In this document: positions 33,929 through 42,672 of the stretch, in pieces
Numbering within the stretch: the stretch's first letter is position 1
Layout of the letters: every line of letters begins with the position of its first letter
Source: Caballeronia mineralivorans PML1(12)
Lineage (GTDB): Bacteria > Pseudomonadota > Gammaproteobacteria > Burkholderiales > Burkholderiaceae
DNA length: 64,000 nucleotides
NCBI RefSeq assembly: GCF_001028175.1
Contig: NZ_AEJF01000143.1
Location: 62,001 to 126,000 of the forward strand
Direction of reading: 5' to 3'
Notes under the pieces: model-generated
Told to the model about the DNA's origin: nothing
What the model saw: only the letters and a program-made list of their open reading frames with translations
Databases searched by the model: none
Translations under genes and position numbers: made by a program

Positions 33929-35482
33929 TTGGACCGTCTCAGTTTGAACACCAAATTATGGCTGGCGCTGCTCGTCACGTGGCTGGGACTCTTGTCCCTG
34001 GGCGGATGGGCCGCGTGGCAGTCGCGCGAAACCATGACCGCGGAGCGCAAGAGCGCAGTCCAAAACGTGGTCGAGTCAGCCTACGGTGTTGTTGCCGACT
34101 ACGCCAAACAAGTAGACGCGCATCAACTGACTTTGGAGCAGGCTCAGGAGCAGGCCAAGGCGAAACTCGCCGTCATGCGCTATCCGGGCAACGGCTACAT
34201 GCTCATTACAACCGCACACCCGGTGGTTATCATGCATCCGGTGCTTGCCGACCTGCGCATGAAGGATGTGAGCGACTACAAGGATACGAACGGCAAGCTG
34301 TTGTTCGTCGAGATGGTCAAGGTCGCCCAGGCAAACGGGCAAGGGTTCGTGCCGTACATGGCCCGCTTGCCGGGCAAAACGGAATACGTGCCGAAGATCA
34401 GTTTCGTCAAGCGCTTCGCGCCGTGGGATTGGTATTTGATCTCCGGCGTGTACGTCAACGATATCAACGACGCGTTCAAGGTCAGCCTGCTGCAATACCT
34501 GATTGTGATCCTGTTGATCGGCGGCGTGAGTTCGGTGGCGCTTGTATTGATCATACGGAACGTGAAGCACAGTCTGGGCGGCGAACCGGCGTATGCGGCT
34601 TCGGTTGCCGAGGACATCGCGAACGGCGACCTTTCGCACGAAGTCGCGCTGAGCGCAACGGATGCAGGCAGCATGTTGTCCGCGATGCAACGCATGCAGG
34701 AACGGCTCGCCGATACGGTCCGGCGTATTCGCGGCGGCACTGAAACCATCACCGTGGCCGCCCAGCAGATTGCGGCGGGCAACCATGACCTCTCTGCGCG
34801 CACGGAGCAGCAGGCGTCGTCGATCAGCGAAACCGCTGCAAGCATGGAGCAGTTGACCGCGACGGTGAAACAAAACGCCGAGAACGCACATCAGGCGAAC
34901 AAGATGGCCGCCAACGCATCGCTGATCGCGAGCGAGGGTGGGACCGCGGTGCAACAAGTCGTCGCGACGATGCAAAGCATCGCAGCCAGTTCCACGCGGG
35001 TGGTCGACATCATCTCCGTAATCGAAGGCATCGCGTTCCAGACGAATATCCTCGCGCTCAACGCCGCGGTTGAAGCGGCGCGCGCGGGCGAGGAAGGGCG
35101 GGGGTTTGCAGTCGTGGCAGGCGAAGTACGTAACCTGGCACGCCGCAGCGCCGACGCAGCCAAGGAGATCAAGAGCCTGATCGAAGAGTCCACCGGCAAG
35201 GTCGACGACGGCAAGGCGCTGGTGGAACGCGCCGGCACGACCATGCAGTCGCTGGTTCAAGCGGTGCAGCGTGTCACCGACATCATTGCCGAAATCTCGG
35301 TGGCGTCCGAAGAGCAGAGTCGCGGTATCGAACAGGTGAACATCGCTATTGCTCAAATGGATGAAACCACTCAGCAAAATGCTGCGATGGTCGAACAAGC
35401 CACGGCCGCCGCTCAATCGATGCAAGAGCAGGCGCAGATGTTGCGCGAAACGGTTAACGTATTTCGCTTGGCCGCCGCGTAG
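33929..35482 (+). CDS. Methyl-accepting chemotaxis protein with periplasmic Cache-type sensor
   Basis: A 517-residue chemoreceptor. I chose TTG 33929 (reading MDRLSLNTKLWLALLV) because GGAG at 33919-33922 is well spaced; an upstream extension to 33749 has no ribosome site and overlaps a relic. Order: membrane helix 1 (about 8-32), a periplasmic single-Cache sensor (PGNGYMLITTAHPVVIMHP, YVPKISFVKRFAPWDWYLISGVY), helix 2 (LIVILLIGGVSSVALVLII), HAMP, and a long cytoplasmic coiled coil. Its signalling tip is EGIAFQTNILALNAAVEAAR. It would steer CheA and motility in response to a small organic ligand. No che genes are adjacent. Confidence 0.91.
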   Translation: MDRLSLNTKLWLALLVTWLGLLSLGGWAAWQSRETMTAERKSAVQNVVESAYGVVADYAKQVDAHQLTLEQAQEQAKAKLAVMRYPGNGYMLITTAHPVVIMHPVLADLRMKDVSDYKDTNGKLLFVEMVKVAQANGQGFVPYMARLPGKTEYVPKISFVKRFAPWDWYLISGVYVNDINDAFKVSLLQYLIVILLIGGVSSVALVLIIRNVKHSLGGEPAYAASVAEDIANGDLSHEVALSATDAGSMLSAMQRMQERLADTVRRIRGGTETITVAAQQIAAGNHDLSARTEQQASSISETAASMEQLTATVKQNAENAHQANKMAANASLIASEGGTAVQQVVATMQSIAASSTRVVDIISVIEGIAFQTNILALNAAVEAARAGEEGRGFAVVAGEVRNLARRSADAAKEIKSLIEESTGKVDDGKALVERAGTTMQSLVQAVQRVTDIIAEISVASEEQSRGIEQVNIAIAQMDETTQQNAAMVEQATAAAQSMQEQAQMLRETVNVFRLAAA

Positions 35483-35499
35483 TGAAAGCGGGTTCCTTC

Positions 35500-37071
35500 T
35501 TAGACATTCGCGCTCTTAGCGGCAAGTGACGTGTCGGTGCCTTCAGCATTTGCCTGCGCGGTATTAGACGACGTGCGACCGAGAAATCCGAAGATAACCA
35601 GCGCCGCCACCACGGTGATGGCAATCAGGATGTAGAGCAGATCCCGGAATGCATCGCCGTAGCTTTGGCTCAGCAGCGGTCGGCCGATCTCTGGAAGCAG
35701 GGCGGCGGCATGCGTCAGGTTGCCCGTTGCAACGCGTCCGGCGGCTCCGGTAATTCGTGTGGAGAGCGCCGGATCCGCATTCGGCAGAAGCTCCTTGAGC
35801 CTGGACTGGGACAACGCCGCAAGGATCGCGCTGACGATCGCGAGTGCAACGCCTTCACCTGCCACGCGAGTTGTATTGAATATGCCTGTCGCCATGCCCG
35901 CGCGTTCCTTCGGTACGATACTCACCGACAAACCATCCATCAAACCCCACGGCATGCTGGCGCCTAAGCCGATCAATAGCATCGGCAGTACCGCTGCGTG
36001 GCCCGATCCTCCGAGGTTGATCCGGCTGAGCCACGCAAGACCCGCCGCGGCAATCAGCAGGCCGACGCCCGAGATAATGCCGGCTGAGATCCAGCGCGTC
36101 AGCGTAGCCGCCAGCGACGGGATAACAAGCATGGGAGCCGACAGCGACAACAACAGCAAGCCGGCATCGATCTCACTATGCCCCTCGATCCCGATGAAAC
36201 GAAGCGGCAGCAATACGAGCAGCACGATGTAGCAATAACAGGTGGCAATCGGCAGCACCTGGACGCCGACGAAACGGGGATAGCGGAACAAGGACAGATC
36301 GAGCATCGGCCGCGAGGCACGCGTTTCGATCACGATGAAAGCCGCGAACAGCACAGCGCTGCCAACAAGCAGCGCGATCACCAAGGGACTCGCCCATCCG
36401 CTTGCAGGCGCCTGAATCACGCCAAACGTGAAAAGGCTCAGCGTTCCGGTGAAGCTTAGCGTGCCCGGCCAGTCGAGGCCGGTTGCATTCGGATCGCGTG
36501 ATTCGCGCATACGCGGCGCACCGAACACCAACGCTAGAACGCCGACAACCGTGGTCGACAAGAAGATGGATCGCCAGCCGAAGGTCTCGGTCAGAAAGCC
36601 GGCCAGCAGCGGACCGAACGCGAGGCCAATACCAAAAGTCGTGCCCAGCACGCTGAACGCGCGGGTTCGCGCATGGCCTTCGAACTCCTGGGCGAGCGAC
36701 GCCGCGCCACCGGCCAAGGTCGCCGCGGCGGCAATACCCTGCGCGGCTCGCAGCAAGTCCAGTGACAGGACCGATGGAGCGAAACCCGACGCTAGCGAGA
36801 TCGCGGCGAACAGCGTGACGCCGATCGTAAATAGCCTCTTGCGTCCGAACTCATCCGCCAGTGCACCAGCCGCCATCTGGAAGCCGCCGAACGTGAGCAT
36901 GAATGCGTTGGTAATCCAGTTCAACTCAACCGCTGTTCCTCCCAGATCGCGGCCGATAGCCGGTGTAGCGACAGCTCCTCCTGAAAAGCTCATCGGCAGG
37001 ATCACAGCTGCCAGGCAAACGGCCGCGAGGATTGAATTCCTGCCCTTCGTGGAATGCATGTTGTTCGTCAT
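35500..37071 (-). CDS. DHA2-family MFS transporter
   Basis: A 523-residue, 14-helix MFS exporter. Visible motifs: FSGGAVATPAIGRDLGGTA at helix 1, GALADEFGRKRLFTIGV in loop 2-3, and GPLLAGFLTETFGWRSIFL around helix 5. The ribosome site AAGGGG precedes ATG 37071; Met5 is an alternative start. It is divergent from a LysR gene across 151 bp, which is the probable regulator. Paralogue in type to the exporter at 30191-31684 but only distantly similar. Confidence 0.9.
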   Translation of the reverse strand: MTNNMHSTKGRNSILAAVCLAAVILPMSFSGGAVATPAIGRDLGGTAVELNWITNAFMLTFGGFQMAAGALADEFGRKRLFTIGVTLFAAISLASGFAPSVLSLDLLRAAQGIAAAATLAGGAASLAQEFEGHARTRAFSVLGTTFGIGLAFGPLLAGFLTETFGWRSIFLSTTVVGVLALVFGAPRMRESRDPNATGLDWPGTLSFTGTLSLFTFGVIQAPASGWASPLVIALLVGSAVLFAAFIVIETRASRPMLDLSLFRYPRFVGVQVLPIATCYCYIVLLVLLPLRFIGIEGHSEIDAGLLLLSLSAPMLVIPSLAATLTRWISAGIISGVGLLIAAAGLAWLSRINLGGSGHAAVLPMLLIGLGASMPWGLMDGLSVSIVPKERAGMATGIFNTTRVAGEGVALAIVSAILAALSQSRLKELLPNADPALSTRITGAAGRVATGNLTHAAALLPEIGRPLLSQSYGDAFRDLLYILIAITVVAALVIFGFLGRTSSNTAQANAEGTDTSLAAKSANV

Positions 37072-37222
37072 CGTCGCCCCTTATTTGCAAAAGCGATGAG
37101 GGCGCCAGGCGCTATTCGCCTTAACCATCGCTCACCGTGCAACGAGTCTAATGCGGAGGAAATCGACGATAAACGGGCGTCAGATCCTTTGATAACGGAG
37201 AAAAACTCTCTAATATTGCAAC

Positions 37223-38125
37223 ATGGACAGCCTGAGCGGAATCGTCGCCTTCGTGCGGACAGCAGAAACCTTGAGCTTCGTGGCGGCCGGGCGCGTGCTT
37301 GGCGTATCGGCGTCGGCAGTCGGCAAGAACGTCGCCAGGCTTGAGCAGACGATGGGCGTGCGCCTGTTGCATCGCAGCACGCGCCGCGTCAGCCTGACAG
37401 CGGAGGGCGCGCTGTTTTACGAACGTTGCCGTCGCATTCTTGATGACCTGCAAGATGCCGAAGCCATGCTGTCGCACGCCGCGCAAACGCCGCGCGGCAA
37501 GTTGCGGGTGAGCCTGCCGACTATCGGCTATCGCTTCTTGCTGCCGGTCCTTCCTGCGTTCTATGCGCTGTATCCCGAGATTGAAGTGGACCTGGATTTT
37601 AATGACCGTCTCGTCGATGTCATCGAAGAGGGATTCGATGCCGTCATTCGCAGCGGAGACTTGCCGGACTCGCGGTTGGTGTCGAAGCGGCTTGGGCCGT
37701 TCCGCTTTGTGCTCTGCGCGTCGCCGAGTTATCTCGAACAGAGCGGTGTGCCCGAGACACCAGATGATCTGGAGCATCACAAATGCATTCGTTTCCGCTT
37801 TCCGACTAGCGGGAAATTGCAGGAATGGTCGCTAAGCAATGACGCTATAAACCTTGAGCCACGCCTCCAAACTGCGCTGACTTGCAACAACATGGAAGCG
37901 CTGCAAGCAGCCGCTATCGGCGGATTCGGGATCGCTTATATGCCTGATTTCCTGGTGCAGGAAGCGATCAGGAGCGGAGCGCTCGAGACCATGCTAGATG
38001 ATTATCTTGTGAAACCGGGGCAGTTTTGGGTGCTATGGCCGTCTAGCCGGCACCTCTCGCCCAAGCTCAGGGTGTTCGTGGATTTTCTTGGTGCGAGGCT
38101 TTTCCAAACTGAAGCTGGTGGCTAG
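37223..38125 (+). CDS. LysR-family transcriptional regulator
   Basis: A 300-residue LysR protein: MDSLSGIVAFVRTAETLSFVAAGRVLG then winged-helix residues ASAVGKNVARLEQTMGVRLLHRSTR, followed by the effector-binding domain (GKLRVSLPTIGYRFLLPVLPAF, DAVIRSGDLPDSRL). The subgroup is that of efflux- and aromatic-linked regulators. It faces the DHA2 exporter, so it likely controls that pump. Confidence 0.91.
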   Translation: MDSLSGIVAFVRTAETLSFVAAGRVLGVSASAVGKNVARLEQTMGVRLLHRSTRRVSLTAEGALFYERCRRILDDLQDAEAMLSHAAQTPRGKLRVSLPTIGYRFLLPVLPAFYALYPEIEVDLDFNDRLVDVIEEGFDAVIRSGDLPDSRLVSKRLGPFRFVLCASPSYLEQSGVPETPDDLEHHKCIRFRFPTSGKLQEWSLSNDAINLEPRLQTALTCNNMEALQAAAIGGFGIAYMPDFLVQEAIRSGALETMLDDYLVKPGQFWVLWPSSRHLSPKLRVFVDFLGARLFQTEAGG

Positions 38126-38227
38126 TTGCGGCGGCGTTGTCGCTTGGCTTAGGCTTTGGCTTAGCTTGGGCTAAGCGAATATGCCCCGGCTATACTTCGT
38201 CGCGACTGACCCACTTAGGATCAACCC

Positions 38228-38794
38228 ATGAGCGCATCTTCTATTCGCGGGTCGGTGCTGCTGTTAATCGACCTGCAGAAAGCGATTGATCACCCGGACT
38301 GGGGAATTCGCAACAACCCCTCGGCCGAAAGCGAGATCGGCCGCCTATTAGCGCACTGGCGCGTTGAGAACTGGCCTGTCTGGCATGTGCGGCATGATTC
38401 CGTCGAGCCTGCTTCGCACTATCGTCCAGGTCAACCGGGAAACGATTTCAAACCCGAGGTCGCTCCGTCGCCTGGCGAGCCGGTCATTGCAAAACACACG
38501 AACAACGCGTTCATTGGTACGGGATTAGAAGCGAGACTGCGTGAGGGCGGGCATACCGGCCTCGTTGTGGTCGGCGTGATTACGAACAATTCGGTCGAGA
38601 CCACGGTTCGCATGGCCGGTAACCTCGGCTTCGACACCTATCTGGTCGCGGACGGATGCTTCACGTTCGGTCGCCTGGACTGGGACGGTCGGGCGCGAAG
38701 TGCGGAAGAGGTCCACGCCATGTCGCTAGCGAATCTGCACGGCGAATATTGCACGGTCGTTTCGACTGCTGAGGTGCTGCACGCATCGCGGTAA
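38228..38794 (+). CDS. Isochorismatase-fold cysteine hydrolase with Cys-to-Ser change
   Basis: A 188-residue alpha/beta protein of the isochorismatase-like hydrolase family. The catalytic Asp is in LLLIDLQKAI (D15), and Lys89 sits in VIAKHTNNAFIGTGLE. At the nucleophile elbow the family motif GxxTxxCVxxT reads GVITNNSVETT, so the usual Cys is Ser122. A few family members lack the Cys, including isochorismatases that use a different chemistry, so activity may be altered rather than lost. AGGAT precedes the ATG. It stands between a LysR gene and an AsnC gene; the substrate is unknown. Confidence 0.82.
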   Translation: MSASSIRGSVLLLIDLQKAIDHPDWGIRNNPSAESEIGRLLAHWRVENWPVWHVRHDSVEPASHYRPGQPGNDFKPEVAPSPGEPVIAKHTNNAFIGTGLEARLREGGHTGLVVVGVITNNSVETTVRMAGNLGFDTYLVADGCFTFGRLDWDGRARSAEEVHAMSLANLHGEYCTVVSTAEVLHASR

Positions 38795-38831
38795 CTCAAC
38801 TCTCAGAGTGGTGCTTTCGTATCGTTACCGA

Positions 38832-39323
38832 TCATTTGCCTCGATCAGCTATCGCGCTAACCGGGGCGTTGGCCTCGAACTTGGCGCGATGGGTCGAAAA
38901 GAATGTGCGCACGTTGCGAATATTCGAGGACGCCTTGAACAGTCGGCGCGCGAGTTCGTCGTATTCCGGCATGTCGGCGACTTCGGCTACAACCAGGAAG
39001 TCGGGTCCCGGCGACACTCGATAACACTGGGTCACCGCCGCTTCGGCGCAGATATAGGCTTCGAAACTGTCGAGGTCTTCGGCCGCTTGCCGGTCGAGGC
39101 TTACTTCAATAATCGCGGTCAGTGTCGAGCCGATTTTGGCGTAATCGAGAATCGCCACTTCGCGCTGAATGACTCCCGCTTCCTTGAGTTTGCTCACCCG
39201 CCGCAAACACGTAGGCGGCGATGCGTGTACGCGCGCGGCAAGCTCAATGTTTGAGATCGACGAATCTCTTTGCAGGATTCCAAGAATGCGAAGGTCGAGG
39301 TCGTCCAGATAAATTCCCGGCAC
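38832..39323 (-). CDS. Lrp/AsnC-family transcriptional regulator
   Basis: A 163-residue feast/famine regulator. The N-terminal HTH (LDDLDLRILGILQRDSSISNIELAARVHASPPTCLRRVSKL split over two helices) is followed by the RAM/AsnC ligand-binding domain (about residues 68-150, with CYRVSPGPDFLVVAEV). Such proteins form octamers that wrap DNA at multiple phased sites and respond to amino acids. Its promoter region is shared with glmS and contains three phased TGAAAT-type repeats. Confidence 0.9.
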   Translation of the reverse strand: MPGIYLDDLDLRILGILQRDSSISNIELAARVHASPPTCLRRVSKLKEAGVIQREVAILDYAKIGSTLTAIIEVSLDRQAAEDLDSFEAYICAEAAVTQCYRVSPGPDFLVVAEVADMPEYDELARRLFKASSNIRNVRTFFSTHRAKFEANAPVSAIADRGK

Positions 39324-39359
39324 TTGAGGCTCCGTATGGATGGCTTCAGATCGCTAAGC

Positions 39360-39431
39360 ATGAAATAAAATTTCATTAGCTTAATTGTATTGGTTGAAAT
39401 TTCATATAAGCCATAATTATGAAATTAAATT
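39360..39431. promoter_or_regulatory. Three phased TGAAAT/ATTTCA sites between asnC-type gene and glmS
   Basis: A perfect 17-bp palindrome ATGAAAT-AAA-ATTTCAT (39360-39376), a perfect TGAAATTTCA (39395-39404), and a degenerate ATGAAAT-TAA-ATTCCA (39419-39431). Their centres are about 31 and 28 bp apart, close to three helical turns, so all face the same side of the helix. The region is also markedly AT-rich. This fits cooperative binding of an Lrp/AsnC octamer controlling both divergent genes. Confidence 0.6.
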
Positions 39432-39494
39432 CCACTAAATCAACCTTAACATTCGAGTACCGGTTCCAAGGGGGACCGTCTAGGGAACAACGTC

Positions 39495-41324
39495 ATGTGT
39501 GGAATTGTCGGCGCGGTCGCGCAACGGGACATCCTGCCCAATCTGGTCGATGGACTTAAACGCCTGGAATATCGAGGCTACGACTCATGCGGTGTCGCGT
39601 TATATCAGGCGGGGAAACTGGTACGCGCTCGCAGCGTCGATCGCGTTGCGCACTTGCAGGACGTGATCACCAAGGAGGCTTTGTCCGGTTACACGGGCAT
39701 TGCTCATACGCGTTGGGCGACGCATGGTAAGCCCGTTACCGCGAATGCCCATCCGCATTTTTCGCCAAGCGCGGAAACACCGCGAATCGCGCTCTCGCAT
39801 AACGGCATCATCGAAAATCACGAAGAGTTGCGAGCGGCGCTTGAGGAAAGCGGGTACGCCTTCGCTAGCCAGACCGACAGCGAAGTGATCGCGCACTTGA
39901 TCGACCACTTGTACAACGGCGACTTGTTCGAGGCCGTCAAGGAAGCCGTCGCGCAACTGCGCGGGAGCTATGCCATTGCGGTGCTGTGTCGTGACGAGCC
40001 GCACCGGCTGGTCGGTGCGCGGGACGGCATGCCGTTAGTGGTTGGCATAAGCGATGGCGAGAACTTCCTGGCCTCCGATGCCATTGCGCTATCGAACATT
40101 ACAGATCAGATTGCCTACCTCGAGAACGGCGATGTTGTCGATATCCAGCTTCACCGGCATAGGATAGTCGACGCCGATGGCCGCCGTGTCGAACGCCGAG
40201 TGCATACCGTCGCGGCGCATAGCGGGGCGGCCGACCTGGGGCTTTACCGCTATTACATGCAGAAGGAAATTTTCGAGCAGCCGCGCGCGGTCGCCGACAC
40301 GCTGCAGGACGTCACATCGATCATGCCGGAACTGTTTGGCGACAACGCCTGGCGAGTGCTGAATTCCGTGGATTCCGTCCTGCTTCTCGCGTGTGGGGGA
40401 AGCTATCACGCAGCACTGACCGCCAAGTACTGGATAGAAAGCCTGGCGCAACTGCCGGTCAGCGTGGAAATTGCGAGTGAATACCGGTATCGCGAGAGCG
40501 TGCCGAATCCGAAGACGCTGGTTGTCGCGGTGTCGCAAAGTGGAGAGACGGCGGATGTCCTCGGCGCCGTGCAGGTCGCAAGGCAGCAAGGCATGCTGAA
40601 CACGCTCGCGATCTGCAATGTGCCGAGCAGCGCACTGGCTCGTGAATGCGCGTTGACCTTCTTTACACGGGCCGGTGTCGAGATTGGCGTGGCATCGACG
40701 AAGGCCTTCACTACGCAACTTGTTGCGTTGTTCCTGCTTGCGCTGACGCTGGCTCAGGCACGTAAGCGCTTATCCGAACACGATGAGCAAACTCATCTTC
40801 GCGCGCTTCGCCATCTTCCGGACGCGATGAGCAAAGTGCTTGCGCTGGAGCCGCAGATCATCGCCTGGGCAGAGCAACTTACTCGACGACAGAACATCTT
40901 GTTCCTCGGGCGCGGCATGCATTATCCGGTCGCCCTGGAGGGTGCTCTCAAGATGAAGGAGATCTCGTACATTCACGCTGAAGCTTACCCAGCTGGCGAG
41001 TTGAAACATGGTCCTCTAGCACTGGTCAGCGACGAGATGCCCGTTGTAGCTGTCGCGCCCAATGACCGGTTACTCGAGAAACTCAAATCGAATATGCATG
41101 AGGTCAGCGCGCGCAGCGGCAAGCTTTTTGTATTCGCCGATGCCGACTGCGGCATCTCGCCGAGTCCGGGTATAGAGGTTATCCGTCTCACCGAGTACTA
41201 CGGTCCGCTTTCGCCGATTCTGCACACGATCCCGATGCAACTGCTCGCTTTTCATGCGGCCCTCGCGAGGGGAACGGATATCGATAAGCCCAGGAATCTG
41301 GCTAAGTCGGTGACGGTTGAATGA
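39495..41324 (+). CDS. glmS: Glutamine-fructose-6-phosphate aminotransferase (isomerizing)
   Basis: A 609-residue enzyme making glucosamine-6-phosphate from fructose-6-phosphate and glutamine, the first step to UDP-GlcNAc for peptidoglycan and lipopolysaccharide. Cys2 (after MCGIVGAVAQ) is the glutaminase nucleophile. The N-terminal amidotransferase domain (to about residue 230) and two SIS sugar-isomerase domains (LACGGSYHAALTAKYWIE; VSQSGETADVLGA) are intact, ending PRNLAKSVTVE. AGGGAAC precedes the ATG. It faces an Lrp/AsnC gene rather than glmU, so it may be a second copy with amino-acid-linked control; that is inferred. Confidence 0.94.
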   Translation: MCGIVGAVAQRDILPNLVDGLKRLEYRGYDSCGVALYQAGKLVRARSVDRVAHLQDVITKEALSGYTGIAHTRWATHGKPVTANAHPHFSPSAETPRIALSHNGIIENHEELRAALEESGYAFASQTDSEVIAHLIDHLYNGDLFEAVKEAVAQLRGSYAIAVLCRDEPHRLVGARDGMPLVVGISDGENFLASDAIALSNITDQIAYLENGDVVDIQLHRHRIVDADGRRVERRVHTVAAHSGAADLGLYRYYMQKEIFEQPRAVADTLQDVTSIMPELFGDNAWRVLNSVDSVLLLACGGSYHAALTAKYWIESLAQLPVSVEIASEYRYRESVPNPKTLVVAVSQSGETADVLGAVQVARQQGMLNTLAICNVPSSALARECALTFFTRAGVEIGVASTKAFTTQLVALFLLALTLAQARKRLSEHDEQTHLRALRHLPDAMSKVLALEPQIIAWAEQLTRRQNILFLGRGMHYPVALEGALKMKEISYIHAEAYPAGELKHGPLALVSDEMPVVAVAPNDRLLEKLKSNMHEVSARSGKLFVFADADCGISPSPGIEVIRLTEYYGPLSPILHTIPMQLLAFHAALARGTDIDKPRNLAKSVTVE

Positions 41325-41562
41325 GGGGTGGTTGGAGTGGTCCGATAGTTGTGATCGCGGCAGATCTTCACCTTCGCCTCGATTCAATCCCCATCGGGTG
41401 TTGCGCTTCTCGGGGTAGCGAGGGCATTTGCGTCTTTGCAGTGCGCCATTGAGGAAGCTGGCGCACGCTAACGCCGCACGCACAAACCACCTAGCATTGG
41501 CTGTGTTATTTGTCGCAATAGCAACGACTCCTCCGGTTGCTACGCACAGCCCCTCGCAATCA

Positions 41563-41811
41563 CTAGCCGATGTTCAGCAGCGACATCTGATTTTCCAGCA
41601 GCGCACGAAGCTCATTCGAATCAGGTCGTGTTCCCCAATTGCGCGCGCCGGCGACTGAAGCAATGGCCATCCAGGAGTTTGGCGGAAACCACTCGCGCAC
41701 GAGAGCACCGTCCCTAAGAACGCGAAGACGGCCGGTTTGCGCGCAGTACTCGGCACACATCTCCGTTTCAGCCAACTGCGCGGTAACTCGGAGGCTACGG
41801 ATTCGCAGCAT
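41563..41811 (-). CDS. Small hypothetical protein
   Basis: An 82-residue frame with a very good ribosome site (GGAGGG, 4 nt before ATG 41811), which supports that it is real. The sequence (MLRIRSLRVTAQLAETEMCAE...) is soluble with two Cys near residues 19 and 23 and no membrane segment or signal. No family is recognised. Neighbours are glmS and a glycine-zipper protein gene. Confidence 0.5.
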   Translation of the reverse strand: MLRIRSLRVTAQLAETEMCAEYCAQTGRLRVLRDGALVREWFPPNSWMAIASVAGARNWGTRPDSNELRALLENQMSLLNIG

Positions 41812-41962
41812 GGGTCCCTCCGATTTGATGAGGCGGTGACCGTGTAAGCAGCTGACACGACCGTCCGCAATTCAAGGCACGACGGAGCCAAGCAATCCGT
41901 CTATTGGATCGGGCACCACGCAATATTTTGCGTGCGCGATACGCGCTACCTGCTTCCACTCG

Positions 41963-42205
41963 TCAGGACGGCGCGACCGCGGAGCGTTGGCTCGCAGCTA
42001 CGGCCCGCTCTTTCTCCTTTTCTTTTGCATAGTGATGTCCCACGATGCAACCACCAACCGCTCCGATTACGGCATGGTGCCCTGCGACGTGGCCAGCCAC
42101 TCCACCCACCACTGCGCCCTTCAGACATCCCGCTGCGTGCGCCGTGCCGACGGCCGTAAGTAATGTCAGCGCCGATATTGCAGCGACCACATTCCGTGTG
42201 TTCAT
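41963..42205 (-). CDS. Glycine-zipper small exported protein
   Basis: An 80-residue protein from ATG 42205, with GGAG 8 nt upstream. A signal peptide (MNTRNVVAAISALTLLTAVGTAHA) is followed by a Gly/Ala/His-rich core (GAVVGGVAGHVAGHHAVIGA) typical of glycine-zipper membrane-inserting proteins, and a charged KEKEKERA tail. Such proteins are often envelope-stress or osmotic-response components in betaproteobacteria. The specific role is unknown. Confidence 0.75.
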   Translation of the reverse strand: MNTRNVVAAISALTLLTAVGTAHAAGCLKGAVVGGVAGHVAGHHAVIGAVGGCIVGHHYAKEKEKERAVAASQRSAVAPS

Positions 42206-42672
42206 TCGTAGCTCCAAAAAGATGGTCCGACTCGGATGCCGTCCAGTCACCGGAGTCTATGCGCGGCTCGCGCTCACAAGTGAAACCGTCCTGCGAGATT
42301 GGTAACACGCAGTTACCGCTCGCGGCTGCCCGTGAGACCGCGCGGTCGGCACGCTTGCGACACTCGTGTCACGACATCGCATAGGACCAGGGTCGACGCT
42401 GACTTAAGAAACAAGTGAAGATGCCGATATGCATTTGCGGACACCGCGTTTTTGAGTTACCACTGCATCGTCATGATTTGGATATCGTGTCGCAGTCGGA
42501 ATCGAACGCGTATTGAAAGGAAAGAATTAGAAACCGCAGCAACCAAAGGGCGCCTCCGGGCGCCCTTTACCCTTGATGGGAGACGCAGCCACCGGAAGCG
42601 AGCAGCGCTGGCGGGGTTCAAGATTTCAGCTTTCGTTTTGCGTGACGGAATGTACGTTCGATATCTCGACGC
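42206..42672. other. Intergenic region with one strong hairpin
   Basis: 467 bp without a convincing gene. It contains a 9-bp perfect hairpin AAAGGGCGC/GCGCCCTTT at 42545-42568 that is followed by no T-run beyond TTT. It may end a short unrecognised transcript reading toward the FUSC gene, or protect the FUSC mRNA 3' end (FUSC is encoded convergently, ending at 42673). Confidence 0.35.

Noticed and set aside
39324..39494. glmS ribozyme upstream of glmS
   Set aside because: That ribozyme is a Firmicutes element; the 171-bp region here is AT-rich with operator palindromes and no ribozyme core was seen.
41428..41658. 76-codon plus-strand frame after glmS
   Set aside because: It overlaps the minus-strand gene with the better ribosome site and has no signal or domain.
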